Shown here: positions 1-12,370 of the stretch, piece by piece | Numbering within the stretch: position 1 is the stretch's first letter | Layout: the number at the start of each line of letters is the position of its first letter | Assembly: GCA_029891345.1 (NCBI GenBank) | Contig: CM057003.1 | Location: 9,118,209-9,182,208 of the forward strand | Length of the DNA stretch: 64,000 nt | Source: Dryococelus australis | Lineage: Eukaryota; Arthropoda; Insecta; Phasmatodea; Phasmatidae | Direction of reading: 5' to 3' | Program-made: the position numbers and the translations under genes | The notes under the pieces: model-generated | What the model was told of the DNA's origin: nothing | The model's database searches: none | Seen by the model: only the letters and a program-made list of their open reading frames with translations

Positions 1-1488
1 ATGTGATCTTTCGGATTTGTCGTGAAGGCTCTCGGACGGAGCCGAAGGATGTCCACGTCAACCTTCTGGCACTCTACGATGGTCTGGATGTTGCAGTGTC
101 TGTTCGGGACGAACAGCCTTGAGATGAGGGCCGCGTTACGCTCTCGCTTCTTAGCCTCCCGCGCGAGCGAGTGAAGAGGAAGAAAGAGAGTCTTTACATG
201 GCAACGATGGTGGAGGCAAGTCAATGATGGGTTTCGAATCACAGACACGCGCTGCTGATCCTGGCTGAATTGTTTCGTGTGTTTATCTGAAGAACGCTCT
301 ACATTACTGACCTCGTTCTCTCATCACGACTCGGGGTATGTCGAATCTTCAAGATGGTCACGAACAACACTATATAAATATTGTGACAGGCCTCTGCGCC
401 GGGAGTTGAGTTGGAGTTGAAGAGTGAATAAGTGGCTGAGTTCAGGGCTAAAAAAAAAAAATGAGCAGCGGAAGAAGTGACCAGTGGCTGGACTATTGGC
501 CTAGATGCGTGAGTGGTAGGCATTATAAATGATGGCAACATATAGACTGAATACGTGTTAATAATGAGTATGAGTTAATTGCGTGTTACCAACAGAGACA
601 ATTAAGAAGAATGTTAGAGTTGAAATTGGCATTAAATATTGCGCCCACTGTTAAATATAAAGGTTAAAAGTGGATACAGATAGTTTATGATGTAAATAAT
701 ATCAGAGTGAATAAATTAGAAAGCACATTTAGTTTCTTTTATTTTTATTAAGATCTCCATCCCTCACGAACTCACATGCGTCCGTCAGGGGTCCCCATAT
801 AACAATACATATGTTTCAAGCATACACATGCAACTGAAAAAGCGAAAGTATGCATTTGAGTCGCTTTTATTGCCAGCCGGTGTCCCGACAGTGACGTCAT
901 GCGGGAGACACACTAAACATGTCGCCCGTTAGCACCTACCTCCTCTAATCATAGTGCCATGAGTAACACAAGTATTGAACACATGCGAAAGGTTGTTTGT
1001 TGTTGATATTACAGACAAAAAACCGCAGGTTTAATTTTATGTTCATAGCTTGATTAAAATCTATCATGTCTTTGTCACAGTCCACACCAATGTAACATCT
1101 ACCAGTGAAATATGTACTTTACCCCGCCATAGCTACAGTCAAATACATATACGTATGAAAACCCCCTTATATCTCGAAAAGTCCTCGCCGGATTTTCAGT
1201 ATAATCACGTCACTGAACTCGTCGCATAAAAGCATGTTATGCTATTGAGAGAAACGAGTGTATTTCAATTTAAACAACCAAAGACGATATTGTTATCTCA
1301 GTAATTAATTTAATTTCGGAACATATACTGTGTTTTATGAGTCCCATACTGCCAATTACACATTGGGAATAAAAATTTCGATACCTTCAGCGGTTGGGAA
1401 GATATTTGGTGTGAATAACTTAGCTGAATAATTATGTATAATGTTAATTTTTTGCGGATGGTAAATGAAACGAAGTGAATGTTTTCAG
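1..1488. other. Intron of neuroligin gene A, upstream part
   Basis: This lies upstream of the first recognisable neuroligin exon and should be intron of gene A, because the splice acceptor at 1487-1488 ends it. The first 200 bases are richer in G and C than the rest. On the minus strand a frame runs open for about 104 codons from roughly 315 to the window edge, with no ATG and no family I recognise. The remainder is AT-rich with no feature that I can support. Confidence 0.6.
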
Positions 1489-1604
1489 GAATCCTAACGC
1501 CCCGAAGAGGTTCTCCTACCTGACCCATAGCAGAAAGGAATGGCAGCAGTATGACATCGACTGGCCTGAATATGATGTCAAAAATCAATCATATATCACC
1601 CTTG
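1489..1604 (+). CDS. Nlg: Neuroligin gene A, penultimate visible exon
   Basis: This 116-base internal exon encodes about 39 residues near the end of the extracellular cholinesterase-like domain of a neuroligin. The reading begins NPNAPKRFSYLTHSRKE and continues with DIDWPEYDVKNQSYITL, matching the pattern of this family, where an NPN motif is followed by WPEYD and a short strand ending in I-x-L/I-G. It is preceded by a pyrimidine-rich tract and AG at 1487-1488 and followed by a GTAAGT donor at 1605. It ends with the first base of a glycine codon (phase 1). An N-glycosylation sequon (NQS) lies near its end. Neuroligins are postsynaptic adhesion proteins that bind neurexin and lack esterase activity. 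The family call rests on this exon together with the next one. Which insect paralogue it is cannot be told from this part. Confidence 0.87.
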
Positions 1605-2556
1605 GTAAGTAGCAGTTTAACTACAGATCAGATTCTAAGTTTCCGTTTTTTTAAGACAAGGTCTCAATTCCTATATTGAAAGTTTTCATTTTAGTTAAGT
1701 AGCATTTCTTATGGTATTTATGGTGATTTCAATAATGGGAGAATTTTGTAGGAACTCCAAACTTGAACCAGCAACAAAGTAATGAGTTTATTATGGTAGG
1801 GTAGATGCAGCATTAAGTAAATTATATTATTTATTTTAATATTCACTATAGTATGTAGTTTAATAACATAAGCGTATAAATCTAAGAGTCATTAAACCAT
1901 TTCTAAAAAGTTGTTCTACGTTTATAGTTTTTTTTTTTTTGGGTGATGGATATAAAACTGAGCTAAATTTTCTCTATCACGTACCACTTTTCACGTCATG
2001 CTCTGACACTTTTAGCAGTGTGAACATGGAGTTGTTGAAAGATTACATTTTTTTCCTTCAGAGGTATTAATTAGAACATATAATGAATACAAACTATTTA
2101 AAAAATAAGTATATAGGTATATATGGAAGGTATATTTCAAGGAAAATTAAGTTATATGACCTAAATATTAATAGTAATTTACTCATAACCTGAAACTAAT
2201 TGTTGGCTTGTTAACACATTAATGCATTGATTAATGGTAATATTTTGATATGTTTTATACTTAAGTAATTACATTACTTGTTTCATCATTACAGCCAGTA
2301 ATATGTGGAATTAGAGCTTGACCAAAAAAGTATGAATCCTCCATAATATGAATCAGTAGAAAGATTTCATTCAAATGCCCACAGGGGAGACACTGACAGC
2401 ATTATGCACTGAGCCATCTTGTATGCAGTACCTGCCATGTATATTTCACCCGTGTAAAAACATAAACGATAATGGACACATGATTGACAATTTTTTCGGC
2501 TTTCATTTGTGTACTAAACATTTTAAATATATAATATAACAAACTCTCTGTTACAG
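1605..2556 (+). other. Intron of neuroligin gene A (phase 1)
   Basis: This 952-base AT-rich intron has a GTAAGT donor at 1605 and a TTACAG acceptor ending at 2556. It splits a glycine codon, G|GT. I see no repeat or RNA gene inside it. The splice sites are read directly, and joining the two exons keeps the neuroligin frame (ITLG then IPPK). Confidence 0.85.
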
Positions 2557-4979
2557 GTATCCCACCAAAAACTGGACACCACTACAGAAAGAAAACAACA
2601 AGCTTCTGGAATGAGGTGCTACCGAAGTTGCTGGTGAATCCAGGCGATGTAGACAGCGGTTCTGTACCACAAATATCAGAACCGAGCTACGAAGCTCCCA
2701 AACAGCCACCAGAACCGCCTCCTAGATTTCCAGCAACTACCCGCCGACCACTCAGACCACCTTCGGGAAGGGATAAATACGAGAACTTCTACAAGCCTAC
2801 AGAGGATGGCTCGAAAAGTGATGGAGTAGACTACGATGGAATAGTGAGGTCTCATCCTGTAGATGAGGCTTATTTCCCAGGTGGCAAGAAATCCACTCAG
2901 CAGGAACTGCCACAAAGTAAGGACAAACAGTCTGCCGATTCTTCGGGCATGGCACTGGGTATAGTTATCGTAGTGGGTGTGGTATTCCTTGTAGTGAACC
3001 TTAGTGCATGTGTCGCTCTCTATTACCAAACACATCGTCTTAAAGCCCAAGAAGACATTATGAGAAGACGCTTTGAGGATGCCGATGAAGAGGAGTATGG
3101 GACCAGAAGAAGGGTGTTAGCATTGGAGGAAATTGTTGTACACAAACATGATACAAAAGAGCCAGCAGAGGGTGTCTATGAGGCAGTTAGTGGGAAAAAG
3201 ACCCAACAAGGTGAAGGAGAAAGTAGTTCCAAAAGATGGAGACTTTCGAGACAATGCAGTGCCAGTACGATGGATCCACACACGAAAGTGCGGGAGTGGA
3301 TAGCACAGGAAATCGTTCAGAAATGTTCTCCACGCTTCCTCAGGAAAGCGAAGCTACATCATCATCATCAGCAGGTCAGCTTTGAAGACCAAGTGCCTCC
3401 ATCGACTAGCACAGAAAGCCACCCAACAGCCACAACATCCAGGCATGGAATGACAACAAACTCCCAGAGAAGTCGAGCATTTAAAAAAGTGTCGGTAGCT
3501 GTGGATGCCACTCCATCTGCACGTACGGCAAGTATTTTGAAGCAGACTCCAATAGAAGTGAGCAAGTCACTCGACCAGCTTGGATCCAAGTGTGTATCGA
3601 CATCCATGCTGACACTGTCGAGGAGGCCCTCGCTCAAGAGGTGCGCAACAGCCGGAGAAAATCTTGCTGTTGCCTCCACATCGCCAACAATGGCAGGTTC
3701 TTCTCCTCTGGAGGTTATTCGTAGGAGCTCCAGCATCAATTTCAAGGTGTATACACCACCACTTCAATTCCAAAATACAGAAACCGTCCCAATCGAGCAT
3801 CACCATTCCAGGTCTGATCCCGACAAACAGACCAGCTCTTATTGCTCTCAGGCAGATGTCAGTAAACTATGCTCAGCGGGTGACTTGGCTGGCATTCACC
3901 TTGACAAAGGAGGAGAAATTTCCAGGAGCCTTTTATCTACTCCTACTAGTCAGTTGCGCTCATTCTCTCCTAGCACACCAACTAAGCACAGTATACTCAA
4001 GAACAAGAGGGAAGTTGAGAACAAAATGACCTCTGTAAGTAACCTGCCTGTGAACATAAATGTCACTTCGAGGGATAGCACGGAAGCTAACGAAATGTGT
4101 TCCTCTACCGATAGGCTAGCAACGATTCAGAAGAGAAATTTCCCGAAGGTGCTGCCAGACTTCCCTTCTGACCAGGAAGATGTGCCTCAGGAAACAAGGG
4201 AGCTTTCCCCTGTGCAGGCTGTTGCTGCCAAGAGACGGTCACTGCCCATATCTGGTAACCTCCAACTAGGCCTAACGCCTTTAGGTGAAACCGGATCGGT
4301 ATCGCAACCCACCACACCTACATCAGGCTCTCATAAAGACATTCAAACTCAAACCACTAATGGCCGGGTACCACCTCCACCACCACCAAGAGTATCTTCG
4401 ACACTGGGAAGGAAGCCGAGCAATAACTCATCCCCTGTAATCCCAACAACGATAGACGAGCCGCTTCCGGATAAAGAACGAATACCATTTCCTTCTTCCC
4501 CTGTTTCTACTTCGTCGACTCACATAGCGAGACCTGAACCCAAGGTTATCATCAAACCAACAACCTCGACCAGGAAAATGCCTGCGAACCAGAACATTCC
4601 TCGAGTTACCCCCAAGACTCACGACTACCCTCTAAAACCACCTCACCCCACAATGCCAAAGCAGGAAACTCCTGCAGCGAAGCCAGTTTCGGAGAAGAAA
4701 GTGCCTCAAGCTTCTTCGTCCACCTCTGGACCAATCCCGGTCCCTGTTCCGAAAGTGCCAGGATCGAGCTCGCCTAAAAAAGGATCTGCGGCTTCGAAGG
4801 CTTCCAAGAAGTCTTCGGGAACGTCCACGGACGAGTCGGGCTCAAACACTGGGACTGTGAAGAGAGGAAAGAAGCCGTCGGATGGGAAAGGGGAAGGGAA
4901 GCCTCAGACGAGTGGCGGGAAATCATGGTATGCCCAGTACAGCCAGTCATTTTTGTCGCGTTCCAAGGAAGACGGTTGA
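2557..4979 (+). CDS. Nlg: Neuroligin gene A, terminal coding exon
   Basis: This exon encodes about 806 residues ending at TGA 4977-4979. The start GIPPKTGHHYR then TSFWNEVLPKLL is the end of the neuroligin esterase-like domain (family pattern G-x-K-P-x-x-x-x-HYR followed by an amphipathic W-x-x-x-L/V-P helix). Next comes a proline-rich extracellular stalk. A single membrane helix lies around residues 129-155 (ALGIVIVVGVVFLVVNLSAC), followed by LYYQTHRLK as the stop-transfer segment. The cytoplasmic tail is very long, about 650 residues, and is rich in S, T, P and K. It carries PPPPPPR near 4370-4392, two ASILK/HSILK motifs and a basic end with SWYAQYSQSF close to the C terminus. The last residues (KEDG) are not a PDZ-binding motif, unlike vertebrate neuroligins (TTRV). 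The reading must start at the splice acceptor, not at any internal methionine. The family is confident and the paralogue is unassigned. Confidence 0.93.
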
Positions 4980-6033
4980 GCACATCCTCCGTCATCCCCA
5001 TGTCTAATATTTCTCCATCGTTAGTGTTTGGCAACTCCCAAAATTACTGTGGAGCCATTGGTACACTTAATATAGATGAAACGAAAAATTAGAAATCATC
5101 GTAAAATGACATGACTACCACAGATTCCGATATAAACCACCGAAATCTTGACAGAATGCGGGTGGTTAGAAGACATTTATACGAGCAAGACTACTTTACG
5201 ATTGCAAATAGGATGTGTTCATTACTTTAGTATTGTTAACTTTCAGTGACGTGCTTGTAAATATTGATTTCAGGATGCAGAACTGGGTCAAGATGTGTAT
5301 CAGTTACATGTTCTTTAAGATGGATATATAATTGCCGTTTTCTTTTATTCTCAGGGAATACGGTAAATCATACCAACGAAACTTCCGGCGAGTTGAACAG
5401 ACACTATTACAAAAGTATGTTATAGATTAGCTAGTAATTTGTATAACATCGTTGAAGTGACCGTCGTTTAGTGTTTGTTATCTCGTCAAGAAATGAGGTG
5501 CAAAAATGAGGTTCTGATATAAATCAAATGTGTTACATGTTTTTGCGACATGTTCAGTTGATATTAATATGCTTCGCAGCATCTTACTTTGAGACATCGG
5601 AAATTGTTTCCTCCATCAATTAAAAAAAAAAAAAAAAAACTCCCAAACACCAACAATGAGTATTTCTATGTGGCATATTTTCTAACGCGTCAAGTACTAA
5701 GGTGATTAGAACTTTTGTGAGTCACGAATTTATTACTAATAAGCGTCAATTTTATTTTATTTTAAATTTTTATTAATTACTTTCAAATTAAAAAGGACAT
5801 TTGTAACCAGAAGTTAAGAAAGTGTAATTTTATTAATATGACACACATTATTACCACTTCGTAAATACGTATATGTAATTATGTACATTGAACTCTACCA
5901 TCAGTTATAATGACTGGCACCTTATAGAGAAACAGAAGTAATGCATATCAAACTTGCCCCTACAGTTTATTGAACAAGTGGACGAAGATGCTAGATGCAG
6001 TTAATTGGCCGTGGCTAAAAATATATTTATGTA
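4980..6033 (+). other. Likely 3' UTR of neuroligin gene A
   Basis: This AT-rich stretch follows the stop codon. It has no coding potential and contains an internal run of A at about 5622-5639. It is probably transcribed as 3' UTR, but the end of the transcript cannot be fixed from sequence. Confidence 0.45.
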
Positions 6034-6454
6034 GGGTTGTTATCGTTTATTGGGTATTGTTGAAATCAACCTTTGAGAAATGTCACTTTTCCTACGCGCA
6101 TGTTTTCTAGCAAACACTGAACAGCATGCTCCGGGTAAAGTTGACAACAGCGATTGAGAATTATCTTCATGTATCAACGTTGCATTAGAAGTGTTAGGTT
6201 AACCATTTTTTTTTTAATACTGAGAAGACTAATTTTGTTTCCTACTTTTTTTCCAAATGCATTTAAATCTAAGAATCAGAATATTTGTGACCTATATTAT
6301 TTCCTAATAATTACCGTTTTCCTTGGCAGGCGCGTGAATGAAGTGATCAGGCTTAAGCAATGTTAATTTTACACATGGTAGACGAATACGCGATCTACAG
6401 ACAAGCATATCTTAAGCAAGGCTTTCAAATGAGCTCAGTTTGCCGTGAACATCC
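6034..6454 (-). mobile_element. Short inverted-repeat element, subfamily II (old copy)
   Basis: This is a diverged, reverse-orientation copy of the roughly 420-bp form of the family seen best at 29879-30300 and 41381-41800. The segment GAAATCAACCTTTGAG near the left, the GCGCGTGAATGAAGTGA block and the closing CCGTGAACATCCTA all line up with those copies. It is a non-autonomous DNA element with no transposase. Any reading frame here is incidental. Confidence 0.7.
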
Positions 6455-6907
6455 TATGTCAATCAGTATGACGTGACACATACAAGAAGTGAGGATAGAA
6501 AGCTATCAAAATGTAGGGAAATGTTTTGTACATTAAAGACAAGGAATTCTTCCTAAAAACACACTTAAATAAACATATTCAAGGTAAAAATATTTAAAAG
6601 GAACCAAGAACTGTAGTTTATAATTTGCAAAATTCCAGCCACTTTATTACTTCAGCGCAGCGGCGTAAAAGCATAACTGTGTGGACTACATTCAACCTCA
6701 TTTCGAAGAAAATAGTGCCAACATACTGAGTGCTTAGACTAAAATAAACACTAACATACTTATTTCAGTGTGCGCTAGTTTATAGAATTGTGTATGAGAG
6801 GGCTTAATACGACGACCATTGCATTTTTACTCCCAAAGAATAGCTCTGCAGTATTATGTAAATTAACGAAATACGCTGTCTGCCTCTTCAATAATTAGTT
6901 ACTTATA
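6455..6907. other. AT-rich intergenic or 3' UTR sequence
   Basis: No gene is visible. An AATAAA at 6568-6573 is one candidate poly(A) signal for neuroligin gene A. Confidence 0.4.
6568..6573 (+). terminator. Candidate poly(A) signal, neuroligin gene A
   Basis: An AATAAA hexamer 1.6 kb after the stop codon. In DNA this AT-rich such hexamers are expected by chance, so this is only a candidate. Confidence 0.2.
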
Positions 6908-7137
6908 GGCCGTTCACGGTAAAGTGAGCACTTTTGAAGCCCCAGTTACATTTTTCTTTCAACTAATGTATATCCTTCCACCACTTGTTAATGTAAACAC
7001 TGCCATTTGAGTAATAAACACATTGTATACATTCCCCATACCCAAAACCAAAGTCCAAAACCACAATGAAATGAATTTATTGGTTATTATGTTTCATGAA
7101 ACAGCTTCAAAAAGTGATTACTTTACCGTGAACGGCC
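6908..7137 (+). mobile_element. Short inverted-repeat element, subfamily I
   Basis: A 230-bp non-autonomous DNA element with nearly perfect ends: GGCCGTTCACGGTAAAGTGA at the left and its inverted form (ACTTTACCGTGAACGGCC) at the right. It is flanked on both sides by TATA, which is compatible with a TA or TATA target duplication as in Tc1/mariner-like MITEs. It is the best-preserved copy of this subfamily in the window; others are at 25601 and 54431. Confidence 0.88.
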
Positions 7138-10100
7138 TATACTAATGAGAATCTAATAGAAATAAAAATAAAAGACAAAAATAAGGTAAATGCTATAAAA
7201 GACGTCATAGTACTGATACATAGACATTAAAGTGCAGTTCACGTGCACCAGAAAATAGAATAATAGTTTATTCATTGTGGCTGGAACATTTATTATACAA
7301 ATATGTGTATTACCGCATACAAATACAGCTTACATGAAAGAATACAGAATGCTACATAGAAAAACGAAATCTCAGATTTTTTTTTTAAATTTAGTCGAAT
7401 GCAACCATTTCTGGGTGGTTGATATAATGGATAGTTAATGAAACTTTCTCTTAATATGCAGAACTTTTACATTAAATTTAATAATGCTTAAGAAAGAAAC
7501 ATATGAGGGTAATGATAGCTTGCACAACATTTGCAGTTAGGGCAGTGTCTTGAAATTATCAACAGTAATTTAGCAAAAAATGAGCATTATTTTTTAATAA
7601 TTCTTGATATAAATTAGCAATATAAAGAAAATGTCACTAATATATGAATTAATATATTATGACATTTTGTTTTATATGCTGTATAAAAACACTATTTAAT
7701 TTCGTACTAGTAAAATTTCACTTTAAATACAATAACTTTTTATTTCTAAATAGTATTAATTCTCGAATATATAGAATACCGTGTAGTACAGTCAAACCAT
7801 TATATAAAAAAAAATTCCTAGATTCAAATACCTAAATATTATCCTAATGACGAAGATAGCATTTGCTACAATATACATCGTATTTATTATAATTTTAAGT
7901 GTATATACATAGATATCTACATAGGGATTCATCAATTCCGTCCAACATTTCGTATAAATAATTTCTCCCTAACGTTATAAAACTGGCCAAATTTCATGAT
8001 ACTGGTCAAAGTAGTGCAATTTTGTGTTCATAATTTCATGTGTTATAAGTACGAGAGGAATTGCCTAGGTGAAAATAGTTTTAATGTAATTGTTTGATCA
8101 ATAGTTGAATTCTGTATACATTGCCACTGTCAGAAAAGTGCGGATTAGGCACATCAAAAACAAAATAAAGCGCAAGTGTACATAATGGATTATAGAAACT
8201 AAATGGTTTTTAGAGACAGCAAGAAATGACAAATACAGCTAATACTGTCAACGTCAGCAAAAAGAAAAACGCAATATGTAAGATAATTTTATCACCAAAC
8301 AAAGTTGACGAATTCTATTAGAGATGCTTTTACTTCAGCAAGTATTTGTTTCCAACATATTTCTTTAGTATTGCATCTTACGCTGCAATGATATCCGCAA
8401 ATATTATCGGCGTAAGAAATATTGAGAACGAAACGCATCATTCAGGAAAGATATTTGTTCCCAAATTTTCCAGAAACGTTATCTGTAATCGCCCTCTCTG
8501 AAGTTTTATATATTGCCTTCCATAACATGTTATTTTTACGAAAATATTCAGTCATAAATTCTGTACCATACGATAAGCCCAAGTGGTACCAAACTGACGC
8601 ACAGTGTTACAAATAAAAAAATTCAAGTTAAATTTTCGCTTAATTTTAGGTCTGAAATTTTATTTGAAAAATTTCTGAAGTTTAGAAAAGTGACAGGGGC
8701 AACAGAAAAGTCGAAGTTCTGCTGATTATAACACTCCCACTGTATCAGCGATATGAGCCAATGAGGCTTCTAATATATGAATTAAAGGCGTCGCTATTTA
8801 CGAGGTACATGCAAATTAGCATTTCAAGAATATCAGCTGACAGCTACAAAATTTCGATGTGAAATAACTTAAAAGTGGCGCATCAAAATAAGTAGTCTTC
8901 ATTAAATAATTTTTCTCATAGCCTGTAAGTTATATTTATTCAAGGGACGTATGATTCTCCATAATATTAGGCTTAATCAAGTTCCTTTGAGTGCCATCGT
9001 ATGGAAAATCATATTATTTACAAAATTCTTCTTCTAACTTTTACATAATTTTTGGTACTCTGTTAATTACTTGGTGGAATACTGTCTATATATTTCACGC
9101 ATTGTAAGCATAAAAATTATAGGAAGTCTTCTAGAAAATGCATTGAACATTAATGGATTTCAGTAATTATATTTATGCTGTCGACATTTGATATTAATCC
9201 GTATATGACACAATTGTTAACTATTCTCTGTCATGGAAATTTTTAATTCGAGTATCATAACACAACATTTATATGAAATAATGTGTTAGTTGTATGCGCA
9301 ATACTGTCACATGTTAATGGCGAAGTACAACAAAAAATAATTATTTAGCTTTCGTTTACAACTGTATCTTGTGCCAGTTACATATCGAGGCATTCCGGTG
9401 ATCATATTAAAACTGACACATCGTAGACCAACGTGAAAATATTTGAGTCATATATTCCGGATATAGTGGAAATCAATGAATCGAGAAAGATGTTTCATGC
9501 GCACAGATACATGATCGCAATACAATTTTATTCGGGATTTTTCCTTTTGCAATACAATTTCTACTCCTTCAAGAGAAATACAAAAATGCTTTCCGTTTGT
9601 TGAACGTGAAGCAATTCTGCTTATTTTGGGCGATTACGCGATGCCGGTCCAGTTAGCAGACAACAAACACAAGGAAATTACACTTAAAATATCTCTGGGA
9701 TATTACAATTTACTTCTCGCGAAATATTCTTCTATCTATAAAACCTGGAATGTGACAAATTATGTGGTTATGAGATCAGAACTTCATTATTTACATTACT
9801 TTTTATGACTTGCATTTATCATTTGAATGCACGTTAAAAAAAAAAGATACTTAAGCTCCAGAATGACGTTTCAAGTACACGATTCTTAGACGTGCATCTG
9901 CTTCTGGACACTTACGTACAGGAAAGGCGTGAATCGCTCCAGTAAGCAACTAGTTGCATTTTATCTTCATAATATGTACAATACTTATTGTTCATTTTAA
10001 AATTGGTGGCCAATGAAATTGTCTGTAGTTAGTAAAGTTCATATTTTCAGACCTGTACAGCCCGCTGCTCTGTGGAAATATGCTTCAAGTTTCTCAGTTT

Positions 10101-11584
10101 ACAAACCTGACTTTTTGTGGTATCTGTCACTGCCTAGATAGGCAGGAATAATATAAATACAATTATTCAATGCCGTTATTAGTAACAAAGTGTAATGCAT
10201 TTCACAAAATATGTTGTTATGATAAACTGTTTCATAAAAAGTTTCGTAAAGTTATTTTCTCAAAATTTATCTCGATTTATTTATTTGTTTTATATAATAA
10301 TTTTTTTTTTTAAATAATCGGGCTTCTGATACCTAGAGGTAGTGATTTTTCTTGAAAAAAATATGAGTTCATAGTAGACTTCAATACTATAAGTACCCAA
10401 CAGCAGTTTTGTCTACTGTCATTAGTTGCTCTCTGCTTAAGAAGTGTTTTGTTTATTTGACCGGGCCACTCAGAATTCGGCAACATCGGCACGTTTCCTA
10501 AGTGATTCGTGTGCAGACGGCTAACACGTGTCGAAAAGTAATTCAGCCAATCATGTATCGTGTACGATTCTAAAGTGTTTTGAAATTTTTTCGCGAAATT
10601 TCACTACCCCTACTGATGCTACATTTACATACACATCCATAATGTTATCCTGTATAACGTAATACTAATATTGTAATAATGTTTTACACTGCCTGGTATA
10701 CCCATGAAGCAAAAATTGATACGTGGCTTAACTTGACTGTCTCACTGAAAAGGAAAAACACTTTTACATTGGCCGAGTTTCATTGTAAGAAATTTGATGT
10801 TTAATACAAGAGGGTAAGTATGTGCTATAAGCATAAAATTGCTCTGCCGAATTGTGTACACACAAGCCTTATGTTTGAATATTCCGTATTGTATGTAAAT
10901 ATTACTTGAAAACGATGTGCTGTGGGGAAATGCTTCTGAAAATGTTTACGTGGACGTTTATTTCCTCCACAAATGAATATCGCAAGGAACTCCCTTCCAG
11001 ATGTGTTCTAAAAGACTGCAAGAATCAGTTTGGAAGTGAATTGTTGGTAACATAACTTTAAGGGAATGTACGTTTTGTCAAGAGATATAGATATCGATCC
11101 GCTGCAGTTGTTTTCTACCTCAAATAATGTCATCCTTTTCCTCTAATAATGTTATTTTTTATATTAGAAACCATTCTTGAGTACTTGTAACTGTTTTGAT
11201 ATTGATTTAGTGCCCTGTATATATATGACAGTAACACCGTTTATTTGTAACATTCAGTTGTTATATTGTTATAGAAAATAAAGAAAATATTATGGTATTC
11301 ATATGGCTTCTTTAACCGTTGCGCGAAAACACTCAGTGCGTTATTTTTAATGTTTGATTAGAAAATAAAATACAGAAACGTTACGTGTTTTCATAATTTA
11401 TTTTTCGGGAACTCCACAAACCTGGCAGAAGACATTAAATATATTAATATAAAAATGCAATGTTTTCATTAACACATTTTATCGAAGAAATCCACGTAGA
11501 AGTTTTAAATTAAATTTTTATTGTATTTGAATTGGAAAAATAATAAAGCAAAAGTAGCATAAGTACGTGATAAAGCAATACCTG
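7138..11584. other. AT-rich intergenic sequence, possible long 3' UTR
   Basis: About 4.4 kb with no supported gene or recognisable repeat. Reading frames are short and without family resemblance. The stretch is consistent with the long AU-rich 3' UTR common in neuronal genes, but it could equally be intergenic. Confidence 0.45.
11277..11282 (+). terminator. Candidate distal poly(A) signal, gene A
   Basis: AATAAA in the context GTTATAGAAAATAAAG, about 6.3 kb after the stop codon. If the 3' UTR is long, this could be its end. Sequence alone does not show whether it is used. Confidence 0.2.
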
Positions 11585-11595
11585 GTGTGTGTGTG

Positions 11596-11650
<55 letters not shown>

Positions 11651-11652
11651 TA
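11585..11652. repeat. (GT)n then (TA)n microsatellite
   Basis: A compound dinucleotide tract: a short GT run passes into a long, nearly pure TA run. It is likely polymorphic in length. Confidence 0.95.
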
Positions 11653-11958
11653 ATGAAGATGGCGTAGTAAAATATAAATGTTGACTATATATCCCTTTTC
11701 CAATTCAAACACAAAAAAAATTTATATATATATATGCACTCCAGAAATGGCTTTATCACGTACTTATGCCAATTGTTTGTAAATGAAAATGAATAACGAA
11801 TCATTCAAATTAAAATCATTTCGTGTAAACACGATATAACGTGGACAGTGAACCGACCAAATGAATACAGTTCTCTTAACCAAGAAAAAAAAACACTATT
11901 GAATAAACAATATATAATGTCGAACACCATAATCAGCGATAGTAGGAAGTGACAGAAC

Positions 11959-12240
11959 AGCCGCGGTGACAGAGCGGTTTGCCTGCTCGCCTCCCACCAT
12001 AGCGAATCGGGTTCAATCCCCAGCCGGGTCACTCCCGGATTTTCGCATGTGGGAATCGTGCCGAACATTGCCGCTGGTCAGCGGGTTTTCTCGGGTGTCT
12101 CCCGTTTCCCCCCAAGGCCTTTCATTCCGGCGCTGTTCCATACTCATCTCAATCACCCTCATCGGCTCCCAAGAACTCGCTGTCAAGAGCCGCCCCAAAA
12201 ATTCTTCTCTGCAGTCCGTCGCACGACATCGCACGAGTTC
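11959..12240 (+). mobile_element. tRNA-derived SINE, family 1
   Basis: The head resembles a tRNA (GCCGCGGTGACAGAGCGG, then a B-box-like GGGTTCAATCC). A body shared with other copies follows: GTGGGAATCGTGCCG, then TTTTCTCGGG, CATTCCGGCGCTG, CATCGGCTC and AAGAGCCGCC near the tail. Sister copies lie at 17772, 21388, 24777, 29435, 45086 and in part at 39888 and 58415. The element depends on a LINE for movement. Protein-like frames through it are incidental. Confidence 0.85.
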
Positions 12241-12244
12241 ATCC

Positions 12245-12370
12245 GGCATGCTGATCGTCTCTGTACGCAAAGCAATGGCCTCTCTGGGCATGCTGATCGT
12301 CTCTGTACGCAAAGAAATGGCTTCTCTGGGCATGCTGATCGTCTCTGTACGCAAAGTAATGGCCTCTCTG
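12245..12370 (+). repeat. 42-bp tandem repeat, three copies
   Basis: Three near-identical 42-bp units start at 12245, 12287 and 12329, each beginning GGCATGCTGATCGTCTCTG. They abut the 3' end of the SINE. As 42 is divisible by three and the unit lacks stops in most frames, long frames arise on both strands; no gene is implied. Confidence 0.95.

Noticed and set aside
2676-5034. Minus-strand and off-frame frames inside neuroligin gene A
   Set aside because: They overlap a well-supported coding exon in other frames and resemble nothing.
6154-6366. 70-codon frame
   Set aside because: It falls inside an old subfamily II MITE.
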